In this document: positions 21,256 through 32,939 of the stretch, piece after piece | Position numbering within the stretch: the stretch's first letter is position 1 | Layout: every line of letters starts with the position of its first letter | NCBI GenBank assembly: GCA_037367405.1 | Contig: JAZKJV010008878.1 | Span: 434,001-498,000, forward strand | Source of the DNA: Ottelia alismoides | Lineage: Eukaryota > Streptophyta > Magnoliopsida > Alismatales > Hydrocharitaceae | DNA length: 64,000 nt | Direction: 5' to 3' | The notes under the pieces: model-generated | What the model was told of the DNA's origin: nothing | Database searches by the model: none | Seen by the model: only the letters and a program-made list of their open reading frames with translations | Translations under genes and position numbers: made by a program

Positions 21256-24200
21256 GACTGAAGAGCCCTCGACCTACCCTACTCAGTTCAACTGAATTAT
21301 CGATCAAATTTAATGTTTTGTTCGTTGTAGTCGGATAAATCAAGACTGATCAAAACCACTTAGATTAATGCCGGATTAAACACAAGCGACAATTTTTTTA
21401 TTTTACTTGGGCAAGCCCAATGTCAAACTCAGGGAGGCAACTTTTTCCTTAGGTTAATTTGAAGTCAATTTTGAAGTTAGATTTTCAGGAGAATATATTT
21501 TTTTACGCAATTAAGAAAAAATACGATGCAATTCAAGCTTAATTCGGATGTTAAATTTGAAATATGGTTAAATTAAGTCCAAAAATGATGAAACTTGTCA
21601 GAATATGAAATGCAATGAAATTAAGCTACTGTAAATTTTTTTGGAAGTTTTAGAATCTAAATGAATTAAATATGAATTAAAAATGAATGCATGGTAGTTT
21701 TCGCAAACTTAATTTTAATAAATACCAACTTAAATCATTTTCAGATACAAAAATTATCCTAGATACTTCTATGTGAGAAGAATCCAGGAAAATTCTTAAC
21801 CCTAAAAAATGATCAATTTTAGACCTATTAAAATCAATTAAGCAAAATACTAATTAATTTATTAAGGCCTCGTTGTGCATGCAAATAATGTGATTTTTGG
21901 ACATGAAGTAGAACGACTTAAATTAGTTATTGTGATTTTTTGGTGATTTTTGGAGGAACAAATAATTTAATATGGAATTTAAAGCACACAATGGCAAAAC
22001 TATGTAAATTTCCACAAAAATAATTATATTAAATTTCTCGAAGCTCACAAAAATGTGACAAGTGTCCACAATGATAAAACACAAGTTTTCTACAACATGC
22101 ACTTTTTGGAATTTAAAAATGATGCTAAATGAGTGCCTAAATAGATGTGCAAACACATAGACCAAAATGCAAACATGAATAAAATTGAGAAACTCAGAAA
22201 CATGCGTACATGGACTAAAATGCAATTACTTATAATGTAGAGGATATGCGTGCAAATTGTCCACGGAACACGTGTGCCTCACGTGACGTGGCCTGGCAAG
22301 GACTGCAGAGCAATTCTGAAAACTGTCAGGGGCCTCGGTGTAAAATGCCCAGATATCACTTGAGGACCATGTGAGGTACTAGGCTCAGGAAGCATCGGAG
22401 GCTCGGATGAACTCGGGTCTTCTACAGGCTCGGACTTGCTTCGGATGAGGCTCGGATGCTCCGGGCCTAAAGGGCGGGGAAGAGGCTCGGAGGAAGCGAC
22501 GTGGCGTGATATGGACTGTTCGATCGAGATGATCAAATGGTTGCTGAAGCTAGAGACGTGGCGTACGATGGACCGTCAGATCCTCAAGGATTCAACGGTG
22601 GCTGGAGCGGGTGACGTGTCCTCCTGAGGTCCGTCTGATCGTAAACGATCCAATGGTGGCTGAAACGAGAGACGTGGTGCGATGTAGGTCGTTAGATCCT
22701 CAAAGATCCAATGGCATCTGGAGCTACTGACGAATGTGACGTAGAGTGCTGGGAACCGTCCGATCAAGATGATCGGACGACCACTGTGCTTCGTGCTCCT
22801 CCTCACCGCCACCTCCTGCGACGGGCGTGGCTGGGCTCCGACGATGGGTGGCTACCTCCGCCGCCCTCTATCATGCTTGGTGCTGATCCCTGGAGGCTCC
22901 TGAGTGGCTGAACGCGATCGTGGAAGCTTCGCGGAGCTATCGTAGGTTCTGGAAGAGGTTGGGGTGGTCTGTAGGCTGGAGACGAAGCTTGGCGAAGAAG
23001 CTTCGGCGAAGATCTGACCAATGTCGAAGATGGTACCTGCAAGGTTAGTGAATGCCAAAACGGTGCTCGTGCTCGCGTGGAGGAAGTGAGACATGCGAGG
23101 CTTGTGGGGCGACGTGAGTGAATGAGTGGTGGTGTTCCTCCGCCTTGACCGGGGGAGCAACGGTAGGAGTGATTGGTGACCTCGAGAGGTCGTGGCGATG
23201 AACGGAAGGGGGTGCGAAGATGGCAGCTCCAAGGCGGAGCTTAGGCGGTGGTCAGTGGGATGTGTTGACGAGCGAGGAGGTCAGAGAAAATACGAGAAAC
23301 TCGGATGGGAAGAATGAGATGATCGGAGAAGAATATGGAGGGTGCTACCCGGGAATGGAGGCTCAAGATGAAGCCTCAGGTCGTCGCTCGAGGGCCGGTA
23401 GAAACTCAAGCTCGTGCAACTCGAAGGAGGAGCCGCTATTCGACAAAGCTTGCCGTGGATCTCGCCGGAGAGGGTGCCACCGTCGTCGCTCGCTCTCAGT
23501 CCTAATCTCTATCACCGATCGGTAGAAGGGAGCTCTAGGGTCTCTCGTGCAAGGGCAGATACCGGTGACGATGGCCGAAAGCGGAGTATTTAAAGGGGAA
23601 GGTGGTGGTCAGTTGATGGTGGAAGTGATTTGCGTGGGGATTGTGGAGCGAGAGAGAGGATGTCGTGGGGTGACTTGGCGATGGCGAGGATGAGGTATGT
23701 ATGGGCTTCATCATGGGATCGCCGGGAAGTGGAGATAGTGCCTGGAATGGCGACGGAAGTAGAAAGGGGCCGGCGAGTTGGCGAGGTGGGGCGACGTGGG
23801 CGAGGCATTTTCGGAGGTAGGAGACGATGTCTTGGCCGTGGGATCTCGCGATCCGACGGCTAGGAGAAGGGCGTGAAGGAGCGCTCTTGATTAGATCCTC
23901 GCAATGCCATCGAAGGGCGTAAGAATCGCCACGTGGCACGCTGAGGGCGCGGCGCTGACGGATGGTCGTGATTAGAGGAGACTGTCGATCGGGCGGCTGT
24001 GGACAGCAGAGGAGATGGGCGGCTGGGATGAGAGCATCTAGGCCCCGATCGAGCGGCTGTGGGAGGTGAGGCGTGGCGCGCTGAGGTTAAGGCGGAGAAT
24101 AACGGTGGAGATGGAATCCGGGCATAGATCGGATGGTTGAGGATAGAGCGGGAATGAACGACGCTGATGGAGAAGATTAGGCGGTGATGGAGTGCACTAC

Positions 24201-25092
24201 GTGGCGCAAGGAGGTGAAGGCGCTGGTGATCGGCCCAGATGCGATTTGGGCCTTGATCCAAGGGCCAAGATTGAGGCGGCAACGAATGGCTGAAGTTGTA
24301 GGGGATGATCGAACGACCAGGGAAAGGGGGCGCGTGGCGAGCGGATAGATGGGCCGCGTGGCACAACCAGAAGGCGCCACGTGGCCCAACCAGATTGGTG
24401 CGAAAAAGGAATGGAGAAATGAGGGAGAAAATAATCGAATTTGGAAAAAGTCAAAACATGAAAGTTGTAGATCTTGATGAGATCTACAAGTTTCATGTTG
24501 ACCAAAAACGGAAATGAGGTCAAATGAAGTGATAAAATACAAGGGTACAAATATAAATACATACACTATGCAATGGGGGGCCCAAAATCCAAGTTTTGCA
24601 TACGGGCTCCGATTTTAATGAAATTGGTCTCATTTTGAAGGTCTCTGAATGTATATTATTTTAAAAGTGAGTAGACCTAAATCGGAGGATGTATGAGAGA
24701 GATATGTACATTTTAAGGTCCATGGTCTCAAACTTGGACTCGGGTTTTATTGGCCAATTTTACAAGTTATCATTTTTGGTATTTTTCTTGTATTAGTGTT
24801 AGTATTATATACACTATAGAGTTGATTTTATGGGCTTTGGAGTTAGTATAAACTATATACAAATAGGTGATTTTTACAAGTGCATTTGGCTTTTTATTTA
24901 ATGCAGACGTGAATGCTAACATGCAGATATTATCTATGTATGCGTGAATGCTAATTATGCAATATAGGTGATGAAATGCATCTAATTACTCGGGAAACAA
25001 TGCTCTATTTTCAACTTTTAGAGTGATCAATCGCAGATTCATCAGTGGCTCATAGATAATAAATTCAAAATCTGAAGCATGTAAAATATTTT
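21256..25092. other. Unclassified insertion with AT-rich flanks and a GC-rich core
   Basis: This block separates COP3 integrase sequence from copia gag sequence (25093-25480), so it is probably an insertion. 21256-22260 is AT-rich. 22270-24400 is GC-rich with degenerate repeats and open frames on both strands but no domain I recognise. 24400-24990 is AT-rich again. It may be a long LTR or leader of a Ty3-type element, but no terminal repeats, primer site or purine tract could be placed. Confidence 0.4.
22490..22795. repeat. Degenerate tandem repeats with GATCGGACG/CGTCCGATC arms
   Basis: About four to five imperfect units of roughly 65-75 bases share gacgtggcg, RGTCCGTYMGATC, AARGATYCAAYGGTGGCTG and a variable spacer. 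The last unit ends in the inverted pair ccgtccgatcaagatgatcggacg (22748-22771), which could form a hairpin. Confidence 0.65.
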
Positions 25093-25480
25093 TCAGATAT
25101 GTGCAGGGAGACCCAACTGAGCTGGTAAAGGTCCTATGATTTTTTGTAAATGAGAGACAATGTCCTTATACTTCCGATCAGATCGCGGCATAGCTGACTC
25201 TGGATGCTTAACATCATGGGCAGTGGCGAGATGACCATGCTTCTGGTAGCATGTGTCTTTAGTATGCCCTGAACGGTTTTTAGTAAGTGCATTATGATTG
25301 TGGGCGACCACCTCCCCAACCACGAACTCCACGTCCTCAAAATTGAGCAGACCCCTTACCTCGTGAAGCAGCCATGATTGAGGAAGTCTGAGGTGCAAGT
25401 GCATATGACACTGGGATTTTGCTCAGATGACTGAATGCCTCCTTCATAGGAGGGATAACTGCAACAAAAATAAGATGACT
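25093..25480 (-). pseudogene. Copia gag C-terminal remnant (zinc knuckle)
   Basis: The minus strand encodes a Gag C-terminal piece: IPPMKEAF near 25450, then a damaged CCHC ending GHTKDTCYQKHG (25240-25270) and LQKIIGPLPAQLG near 25100-25150, in the order seen in COP2 and COP8. It is the 5' part expected for COP3, on the far side of the 21256-25092 block. Confidence 0.72.
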
Positions 25481-25615
25481 ATGAGTTGTGTCATACGATA
25501 GATCAAGGCCAATACTGAAAACACCAATAATCTTGGTGTTAATATATACCGGTTGCTACTTAATATTGGAATTTGGAGGCATGTAATTGTGGAGGCCCTC
25601 AAAATTGTCCCTCGG

Positions 25616-25814
25616 GTTGGAATAGAATGAATGGAGGGTATGGAGAAGAGAATGGGTTGTGTTTATTCCATGGAAATAGAGTCTCTTATATAGAGAGAAA
25701 CCCTAGAGAGCAAAAAAGGGAAAATACATATATGGCCCCGAAGGATTACATGTCTTGAATAAAATAGAAAACACTTACTCTAACATTCCCCCTCAAGTTG
25801 GACATATATGTCAA
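25616..25814 (-). repeat. Copia 3' LTR with purine tract and the first internal bases
   Basis: LTR-like sequence with a tcttatatagagag promoter block (25682-25695) ends taaca at 25785, followed by ttccccctcaagttgg, the minus-strand purine tract, and the usual downstream text gacatatatgtcaa. The chromovirus LTR piece begins immediately at 25815, so this copia was itself interrupted there. Confidence 0.7.
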
Positions 25815-27408
25815 TGTGATGCCCGCAGATCTGGGTTACTCGTTTGCACATCACTCGAAGTATCATGTTCGTTAGATATCGCATTAAAGTACAAAAAATG
25901 AGGAAAAAAATTGTATTTCAAATGACATTCACAATTAACTAACAATCCACAGAACCAACAATGTGTCACCAATTTATATTGCATTAATTTCCATATAAAT
26001 TTACATGTAACAAAAAAACTACATTATGTACATGTATCTCAAATTGTAACAGAAGAGTCAAATTGTAACAGAAGAGATAGGAAAACATTAATATTATCCT
26101 AAACGTAAACTATAACGTGTGTATTTGTCGAGAGTAACTGCGGAAGCTCAGGTTCAATTGTCAGGCTACTGCAATGCATGTGCTTATTATGCAATCTATG
26201 CATTAGGGAGGAAAGAAGATTAACAAAAGTTGAGCACAACTCAATTAATTAAAAATAACAGGTAATTCAATGGCTCCAAAAGAAAGCAAGTAGATAGGGT
26301 TTGCCAATTACATTTAACGAGCTACTTGCATAGAAACTGATTTTCAAGTTTGTTCTGTATGTGAATATCCCGACTTACTCATCCTACATCGATTACCCAT
26401 ATTTAACATTTTCATATATTGATTATATGATCCATATTTAAGCTATCATATTTTTGTTAATTATAATTTATGTTTGATGGATCTTGGTGATGTGGATGAT
26501 GCATCTCTGTTCTGTCTTTGTCTTTATCTAATCTCTCAGGTTTAGCTGATAATATGTGATCTTGGTCTGAGTGTGACCTCACACTATGACTCTAAGGCTT
26601 GAAGAATGCCTCAGGGTTGTGGGACCTCAATAGACAAGCGGTGGAGTGTAATGCATCCTATCGAATTCCCAGCACATCCACTAGCTCCATCTTACAACCA
26701 TAATTTCAGTATATATAACCATATAAGATTTCTATTTTTTCCCATCCTATTTCAAATTCTTTAATTTATAAAAAGCTTATTATGATCGAGGTGATCTAGA
26801 TCTGTTTCTGATGTTTATGAGTTATGTGGATGGATTTTAGTAAGTGTAGATGATGTATCTCATTTTCTGATTCTTCTCTTGTTAAATTTCTCAAGCTTAG
26901 TGGATAATCTATGGTCTTGGTGTGGGTGAGACCTCACACTATGACTTTATGACAGTAAAAAAGCCTTAGGATTGGGGTGCCTCCATAGGCATGCGGTGGG
27001 GAAAAATGCATCCTAACTAAGTTTCCAACACGTCCACTAACTCCATCTACAACTATGGCAGTATCTCTTAGTCTGATAAGGATGATTTTCATAATATGAT
27101 CTTTTCTCTTTGCCTGGACCTACTGGCGGAACAATAACTTGCTCAACTGAAACCAAACTCAACTGCAACCAACTCAATTGTAACCACCTCTCAAGAACAG
27201 TAATCAAAACTCAAGCGGCGAGGAAGCCTCCGAAGATACCCTTCTGTCTCACCCACCTAATGGAAGTGCAGTCCAGAGGAGGGATATGCCTACTCCAAAA
27301 CTACGCCCCTGAGACGGGAAAGAGACCTTCCAGAACAAGTCACTCCAGAAAAACCAGCCCGCAAGGTTGCAGAAAGCGGTAGTCGGTACTCGGTCGGCGG
27401 GGTCACTC
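25815..27408 (-). repeat. Diverged chromovirus (GYP1-family) LTR fragment
   Basis: It starts tgtgatgcccgcagatctgggttactcg, matching the GYP1 LTR end (tgtgaacccccgaggatccg) and following it through the block with cctcacactatgactc and gcatgcggt, and through the 27195-27390 block with ctacgcccctgagacggg. It is strongly diverged from both GYP1 LTRs and stops about 1.6 kb in, so it is an older truncated copy. Confidence 0.75.
26470..27050. repeat. Internal duplication in the chromovirus LTR fragment
   Basis: The segment around 26470-26700 (tgtggatgatgcatctc ... cctcacactatgac ... gcatcctat) is repeated in diverged form at 26825-27050. The GYP1 LTRs contain this segment only once (for example 49430-49630). 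Confidence 0.6.
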
Positions 27409-27433
27409 GATGAAAGCAGACTTTCTTATCTGT

Positions 27434-27674
27434 AATTTATCCATGGCCTCAAATTTCAGCGAAATTCGGTCGAATTTCTGTCGAATATCGATAACTAGTC
27501 GAAATCGAAATTTGACCGAAATGGCCGAAATGACCGAAATATGGGGTCCTAGTACAAAAAATGACCGAAATGACCGAAATTTCGGTCGAAATTCCACCGA
27601 AATTCCATCGAAATTCTGTTTTGGTCGATACCGAAATGGTGACCGAAACCGACATTTAGGGCCTTGAATTTATC
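27434..27674. mobile_element. hAT-C: 225-bp hAT-like MITE with perfect 8-bp duplication
   Basis: The element is 27442-27666, starting CATGGCCTCAAATTTC and ending so that the reverse complement reads CAAGGCCCTAAATGTC. It is flanked by exactly repeated AATTTATC at 27434-27441 and 27667-27674. The interior is packed with CCGAAAT/ATTTCGG motifs in both orientations, giving a strongly self-complementary sequence. It interrupts the LINE remnant. CA..TG ends and an 8-bp duplication are hAT features. Confidence 0.88.
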
Positions 27675-28250
27675 TGAGAATGAGGCATGTGAGGATGTTT
27701 GTGAACTGAATGCTGATGGTTTATCACTTGAATGGGTTCTCGAGTTTTTCAAAGAATTTCAGAAATGTGTGCTCCTGGACGTGATGGATGTGATTGAGTA
27801 GCTCTGGTTCTGATAGGCTGAAATGTACCCTAATTTTGCTTATTTCTAAGAAGGTGGCACTGAGAATCAAGGATTACGAGACAACTACTTACCCTAATGT
27901 GCTTTATCTGGATATGGTGAAGATTCTTGCGAACAAACCTCAAGGGGTTGCTGAGCAATTTATTAGCCCAACCTTCAGGTGATCTTTGTGCGTGGGAGAT
28001 CAATGGTAGATGCGATGGTCACGGCGTCTTAGATCTTGGCTGACTGGAGGGGCTGCTGTGGAAGGTTGACTTCTCCAAGATATGATAGCATCGACTGGAG
28101 AATCTTTGAAGTTCTTTGCACAGGAGGGGGTTCTTGGACTGCATGTTGCATATGTGAAGAGATGCATACTCACCTTTACTACACTTTCATCAGTAGGAAG
28201 CCAGATGAGGGTTTTCTTTCAGCTGTAGAGGGGAGTTCGGTACATATGTC
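27675..28250 (+). pseudogene. LINE reverse-transcriptase remnant
   Basis: The + strand, across several frames, shows degenerate LINE RT blocks: CELNADG near 27705, LISKKVALRIKDYE (27840-27885), KILANKPQGVAEQ (27915-27955), then WRGCCGRLTSPRYDSIDWRIFEVLC near 28045-28115. Frameshifts and stops are frequent. It starts left of the hAT-C insertion (from about 27409) and fades out by 28250. Confidence 0.65.
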
Positions 28251-28599
28251 TCCTTTCACGACCCCATTTTCAGGACCCCATTTTCAGGTCATCGATATAG
28301 CATTCAAAATGTTATTTAACACGGCCTTCTTTTATGTTATCATACTCATGTTTATGCATGAATTTAGAGCGTGTTTTTAAGAATTTTAAATCAGCGAAAT
28401 ACTTCTTTAGCAGGTGAATTTGCTGTAGTAACACGAAATGGAACTAGAGTATATATAGATATTTGATGTTGTTCACCTTCTCAAAAGAAATATGTTAATG
28501 CTGTTTTGGTTAATTATATTTGATAATTTATTTCCTTTTTTTCTGTCTACCTCCGAATTCAGGAGGCCTTTACGGATTTTTTTTCTTTTTTCATTCAAG

Positions 28600-28701
28600 G
28601 TTATTCTATCCACCCTTGCATTTACCGCATTTGAACTTCCACCTAATGGAGCAGTTGGAACTAGGATTCTGGAATTCCTTTTCCACTCGAGGCCTGATCT
28701 G
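28600..28701 (+). CDS. KEA3: KEA3-like K+/H+ antiporter, internal exon 'b'
   Basis: A 102-base exon of 34 codons, starting VILSTLAFTAFELPPNG and ending FHSRPDL. Acceptor tttttcattcaag ends at 28599 and donor gtaagg starts at 28702; phase 0 on both sides. It continues exon a exactly (LGLSQ then VILST) and is followed by exon c (PDL then VNIRS), as expected for KEA3 antiporters. The first part is a membrane helix of the CPA2 exchanger fold and the second a loop (PNGAVGTRILEFLFHS). No stop or frameshift is present despite transposon-laden introns on both sides, which argues for a functional gene. Confidence 0.88.
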
Positions 28702-29698
28702 GTAAGGAGCTTTACATTGCACAAAATGGATTACCATATTTCACTTTACATGGTTTAAGCTAACAAATTTCTTACAGTATGCACAAATATATTAATACAG
28801 AATTGATCTGTTCAAGGAGAAACTTACTTCACATGCTGTGTTTTGCACCAATACACTATAGTACCATCTAACTTGAGGATCTCATACATTTCTCTTGGAA
28901 CACGTAGACCTATTGTGATAATAATTAAAACTGATCTTCATGAGGGCTTCAATCAACTACAATGCCTCTCTCTGGTTGATCACTTTTGTTTATTTATTAT
29001 CCTTTTGCGGGGAAGAAAAGAAATCTGAGAACCTCATTCATTGGAAGACCCTGTGCCCTTAATAAAAAAATATACAAGGGGAACATTATTCGTATGATGT
29101 GTTGAGATAACATAGAGGTGGACGTCCCTTCGATATTATTCATGTACTTTCTTTTATGTTCTCATATATATTAGGGTCCTTGTAATATTTTTGACATTCC
29201 TAGGTGGCTGGATACTTCTATCAAATAAGCTCCCACCCTAACCATTCTAGCTTAACAAGTCTATCAATGGTCTCGTGCAATATTCTCTCACTCCCTTTGT
29301 GGAGATCTTGCAAGCTGCACCAATTATCCTTGCAAGCGGAGTTACACATTTCAGATGGACTCACCCATTCCAGATGGCCAATGCCCATTTCAGCTGGCTG
29401 ATCAGTGATCGGCCTTATTAGGCAGTGCTCATCAATCACTCGTGCAACAATGATCACTCACCAATTGCGTTGAACGGTCTTAACTCTAATAAAAAAATAT
29501 ATATCCACTGATTAAGTGAGGAATAATAATTGAGGAACGATTGACGTTGTTGATCGCCCTCCATAGAGCAATCAAGCTCTACTACTTCCTTCAGACTTCG
29601 ATTGAAGAAATGAGGGCTCCTTACATGGTTTGCCTAAGTGGATAAACTTTCTCATCGCTTTTATGTCTTGGATTTTTTTGATTTCACGTGTAAAAAAT

Positions 29699-29898
29699 TC
29701 CATCATTAAGGTTTTCTAATTTAGCCACTTTTGAATAGATATTGTGAAATTAAATAAACAGAATGAGAAATCACAAGCAATATGGAAAACTTAAATTCCA
29801 CCATTAAGGTTTTCGAATTTAGCCACTTCTGAATAGATATTGTGAAATTAAATAAACAGAATGAGAAATCACAAGCAAGATGGGAAACTTTGATTTAC
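29699..29898. repeat. Tandem duplication of about 100 bp
   Basis: The segment starting attccatcattaaggttttc (29699) and the one starting attccaccattaaggttttc (29797) are near-identical over about 98 bases, differing at a handful of positions. Confidence 0.8.
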
Positions 29899-29899
29899 A

Positions 29900-30170
29900 T
29901 GGAAACCTACTCTGTAAGGAACGATATGAAAACACAAGATGAATCATCAAAGGGTTGATTCTTCTAATTATGTTTATCAAGAGATTACAAAGAGTGCGTG
30001 GCTCTTTATATAGTCCCACCAACGCACCATGGTCATATCAATAGGTAATTTGGGACTAAAAAATGAGAGTTGTGTAATTGGATCTTGAAAAGATTAAATA
30101 ATTTATCTAAGACATTCTTTCACTCACCTCAAATTGGAGCATGCAATGCTCAGCTTGGACAAGTAGGAAA
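29900..30170 (-). repeat. Copia-LTR-like fragment
   Basis: A minus-oriented promoter-like block (ctctttatatag near 30002-30013) is followed by cactcacctcaaattggagcatgcaatgctcagcttgg (30121 on; quoted in part: cctcaaattggagcatg), which resembles a degenerate purine tract plus copia 3' end. Boundaries are unclear and no coding region follows. Confidence 0.4.
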
Positions 30171-30374
30171 GTACTCACTCCATATTGAATAGATGACACT
30201 ACATACCATCTCGACTCAACGCATAATCTGTTGATTGTTGTTGATGACAATGCTTCTCAGGTCATGCTGGTGGGGAGGAACTGGAGGACTGGAGTGCAAA
30301 TATTGATCCATTGAGTAATTTAGGTAGACAACATGTTTGTATTCTTCGTATGTACATCGATTATAGTCATTGAT

Positions 30375-31562
30375 ACTGCAGTCAAGGCTTTAAAATTGTG
30401 AGGCATATTGAGGCATCTTCCCGCCTCGAGGCGTAACGCGCAAGCTTCACTCCAGAAAGAAAAAATTCATAAAACATGATAATTAACCGTAATTACATTT
30501 TGCCAGTACTAGAAATTAAACAACTTTAATAAAAAATATAACTCCATGACATTTCAAGGGTAATTTCATGTTTCAGACATCCAAGTTCGCACCACGTGGG
30601 GGCTAATCTATCTCAAATCCCCAACAACAACAATAAAATTTCAAAACATAAATAATTTGTCTATCAAAATGCATGAAAAACTAATAAAGCAAATTCAAAC
30701 ATAAACAAGTTATCATTATATCTCTAAACATTGATGTCACATCTCTAAACAAGTATGGAAATATTAAATTTAAGCATAAGATGTTGTAAGTTGTTAAATA
30801 ACTCTCTTCTTTTGAACGTCAAACTTTAAGGAGTCAGTAAATATGGTTTGGAAGTAAATATGGTTTGGAAGCACAACGATGAGTAAGTCTCGATAATAGT
30901 AAATAAAATTAACTAAAGGACCTGGATGTCCACACATTTTTTAATTTTGGCCTAGATATGTGTACCAATCATTTGAGAAAGACAAGAGAGTAAGCAATGA
31001 TCACTTTTTACTTTACCATAAGGATTGGGCAATAAAATACTTGAATATTGCTTGTTATGACTGTCCTTGTTCATGCATGCTTTGATGTGTATTATTTTGG
31101 TGCCGACTAAATAGAAGCAAAGATTAGACATGTTTACAAAACATACTCTTCTAAGTTTTGGTCAACTGTCAAAGCAGGGGACATTCATCCAAACATTTCA
31201 ATAAAGAAAGCATTTATGCTTGATTCGTACTAAAGAGTACAAGTATTAGATTTAAGGAATCAAGACTCAATTTTTTGTTCATGCTAACTTATAAAGAACA
31301 TGCATAATAAAATAAAATTAAGCTTAATATGTTAATGAACTACAAAGATAGATGTCTTTCAGGGAGTCGCGAGCTCAAGGACTTGAAACTACTTGTCTAT
31401 GAAAGACAAAAAGCTCATAATCAAAGAGAAGAATATATAGCAAAAAACAATGAAAAATCAGCTGAGTTTTGAGGCAGCGCCTCGAGGTGCACGCCTCAAT
31501 GAGGCTGCTTGAGGCTACGCCTCGGTGCCTCGAGGCATGTTTTTAAAAACAATGACTGCAAT
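30375..31562. mobile_element. hAT-D: 1.17-kb hAT-like element with GAGGC-rich ends
   Basis: The element is about 30383-31554. The left end is CAAGGCTTTAAAATTGTGAGGC and the reverse complement of the right end is CATTGTTTTTAAAAACATGC; both ends then carry many GCCTCGAGGC/TGAGGC motifs able to pair. Flanks ACTGCAGT (30375-30382) and ACTGCAAT (31555-31562) match at 7 of 8 positions. The interior is AT-rich and non-coding. Confidence 0.65.
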
Positions 31563-32697
31563 TAATCTCCCTCATGGAGTACTCTGGTTTACAACAACAC
31601 CGTCTCTCTCAAGGCCTAAACAAAGAAATGTTGTAGGAATATCGATACACATATCTCGAAAGACGATCGTTCTCATAAGGCCATCAAAATGGGCTCTCTT
31701 TCATAGGAACCTCAGAAGGGTCACGTACTGGAGTTCTTGAACAAGGTCTCTTTGGTGATCTCTGAAGATGGCCACCCCTATACGAAATCGCCACTCAGTT
31801 GCTTGTATGAGTGCCTCAAACAAGGGAGAGCTTGAAAAACTCTACTCAAACACCCTCCCTTTCTCTTAAATTTATCGGAATTATAAGGATGCTTGACAAA
31901 GTTGGGAGAACAAATGAAAGGGGAATCAAACAAGAAATTCATCTTCTTTTTTAAATTGTTCATGCTTTTTTGGATGCTTTTTCTACTTTCTTTTCTATTT
32001 TTTCTTCTTCTTCATCCCTTTTTCCATCAACCGCCTTTTTTTACAATCATCTTTTTTAAGCCATTCACAATTTATTTTTTATTAGTAATCGTCATTTTTT
32101 CATGGTCATTTTTTGTTGTTTCTTCTATTCTCTACTTTCTCTTATTCTCTTCTCTCTTTTTAGAACAAATATGGCTCACTGGGTCCATTTACACACGATA
32201 GTGGAAAATAGAAAAATACAGGCCCGAAGCCGAGCCCCCTCTTCCTCTTTTCTTTGGCGTCAATAAGTTTCCCATAAGGAGAGAACCAACTTCAGAACTC
32301 GTCTAGGGCTTCATAGTATTCCCGTCTCCCATCCTCTGGAGACAATATGCGCTCGTGCTGATGGGAACCCAACCGATCTGGAATTTGGAAGGATCCACCC
32401 CCTCCTTTTTTTCCAGGGTTCACGATGAACCAATCTTTACAACACTCTGGAAAGATGCTACATCGCTGCGATTCCTTGTGGCAAAAGCTACAACCATATG
32501 ATTCTTGATGTTGATTAAGGGCATCTATGTCATTCATTCGTGATGGACCATTTATTATCATACAACCCTACTTTCTTCGACATTCTGGAAGGTGATTTCC
32601 TTGGTTCCATGCAATATACCTACTTATATTTAGATAAGGGTCTTCTTTATGACTGTTACCCTCACATGTGCTTTGGATTCTGAACTATAAATGGTGG
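31563..32697. other. Intron sequence without a recognised element
   Basis: It contains T/TTC-rich low-complexity sequence (31940-32165) and a short minus open frame (32292-32561) without a domain I recognise. Nothing here could be assigned. Confidence 0.4.
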
Positions 32698-32935
32698 TGT
32701 TGCTAGTAAGAAAAACAAAAACGCAAACACAAACAAGCAAACCATGTGCACACAGATTTACAAGGTTCACTCGTAGCTGGGTTACATCCTTGGGTGGTGA
32801 CGATCGTTTGACTATATGTGGAGAAAGGAAAAATACATAGGATAAGAGAATTCTAACCCTAGGGAGTATATATAGTGCCCCTAGTACAAACGTACCCCAT
32901 AGACAACAAGACCTCCTTTGGGTACAACATGCTAT
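32698..32935 (-). repeat. Possible solo LTR
   Basis: It begins tgttgctagtaag, contains gatttacaaggttcactcg (reminiscent of copia LTR text) and a tatatatag promoter-like block (32868-32876), and ends near gggtacaaca. It precedes LINE3 sequence with no coding region attached. Weak call. Confidence 0.35.
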
Positions 32936-32939
32936 GGCT

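Larger units (their letters stand above)
3898..28599 (+). other. Antiporter intron between exons a and b (24,702 bp)
   Basis: Donor gtctgt at 3898 and acceptor ttcattcaag ending 28599 define this intron. It is mostly nested retrotransposons: COP1, COP2, COP3, NAR, a GC-rich block, a chromovirus LTR piece and LINE remnants. Stretch 3898-4190 holds no element I recognise, only a 13-G run near 4038-4050. Confidence 0.8.

Noticed and set aside
22279..24566. Several open frames on both strands as host genes
   Set aside because: They overlap on both strands, have no domain or splice pattern I recognise, and are explained by high GC content and repeats.
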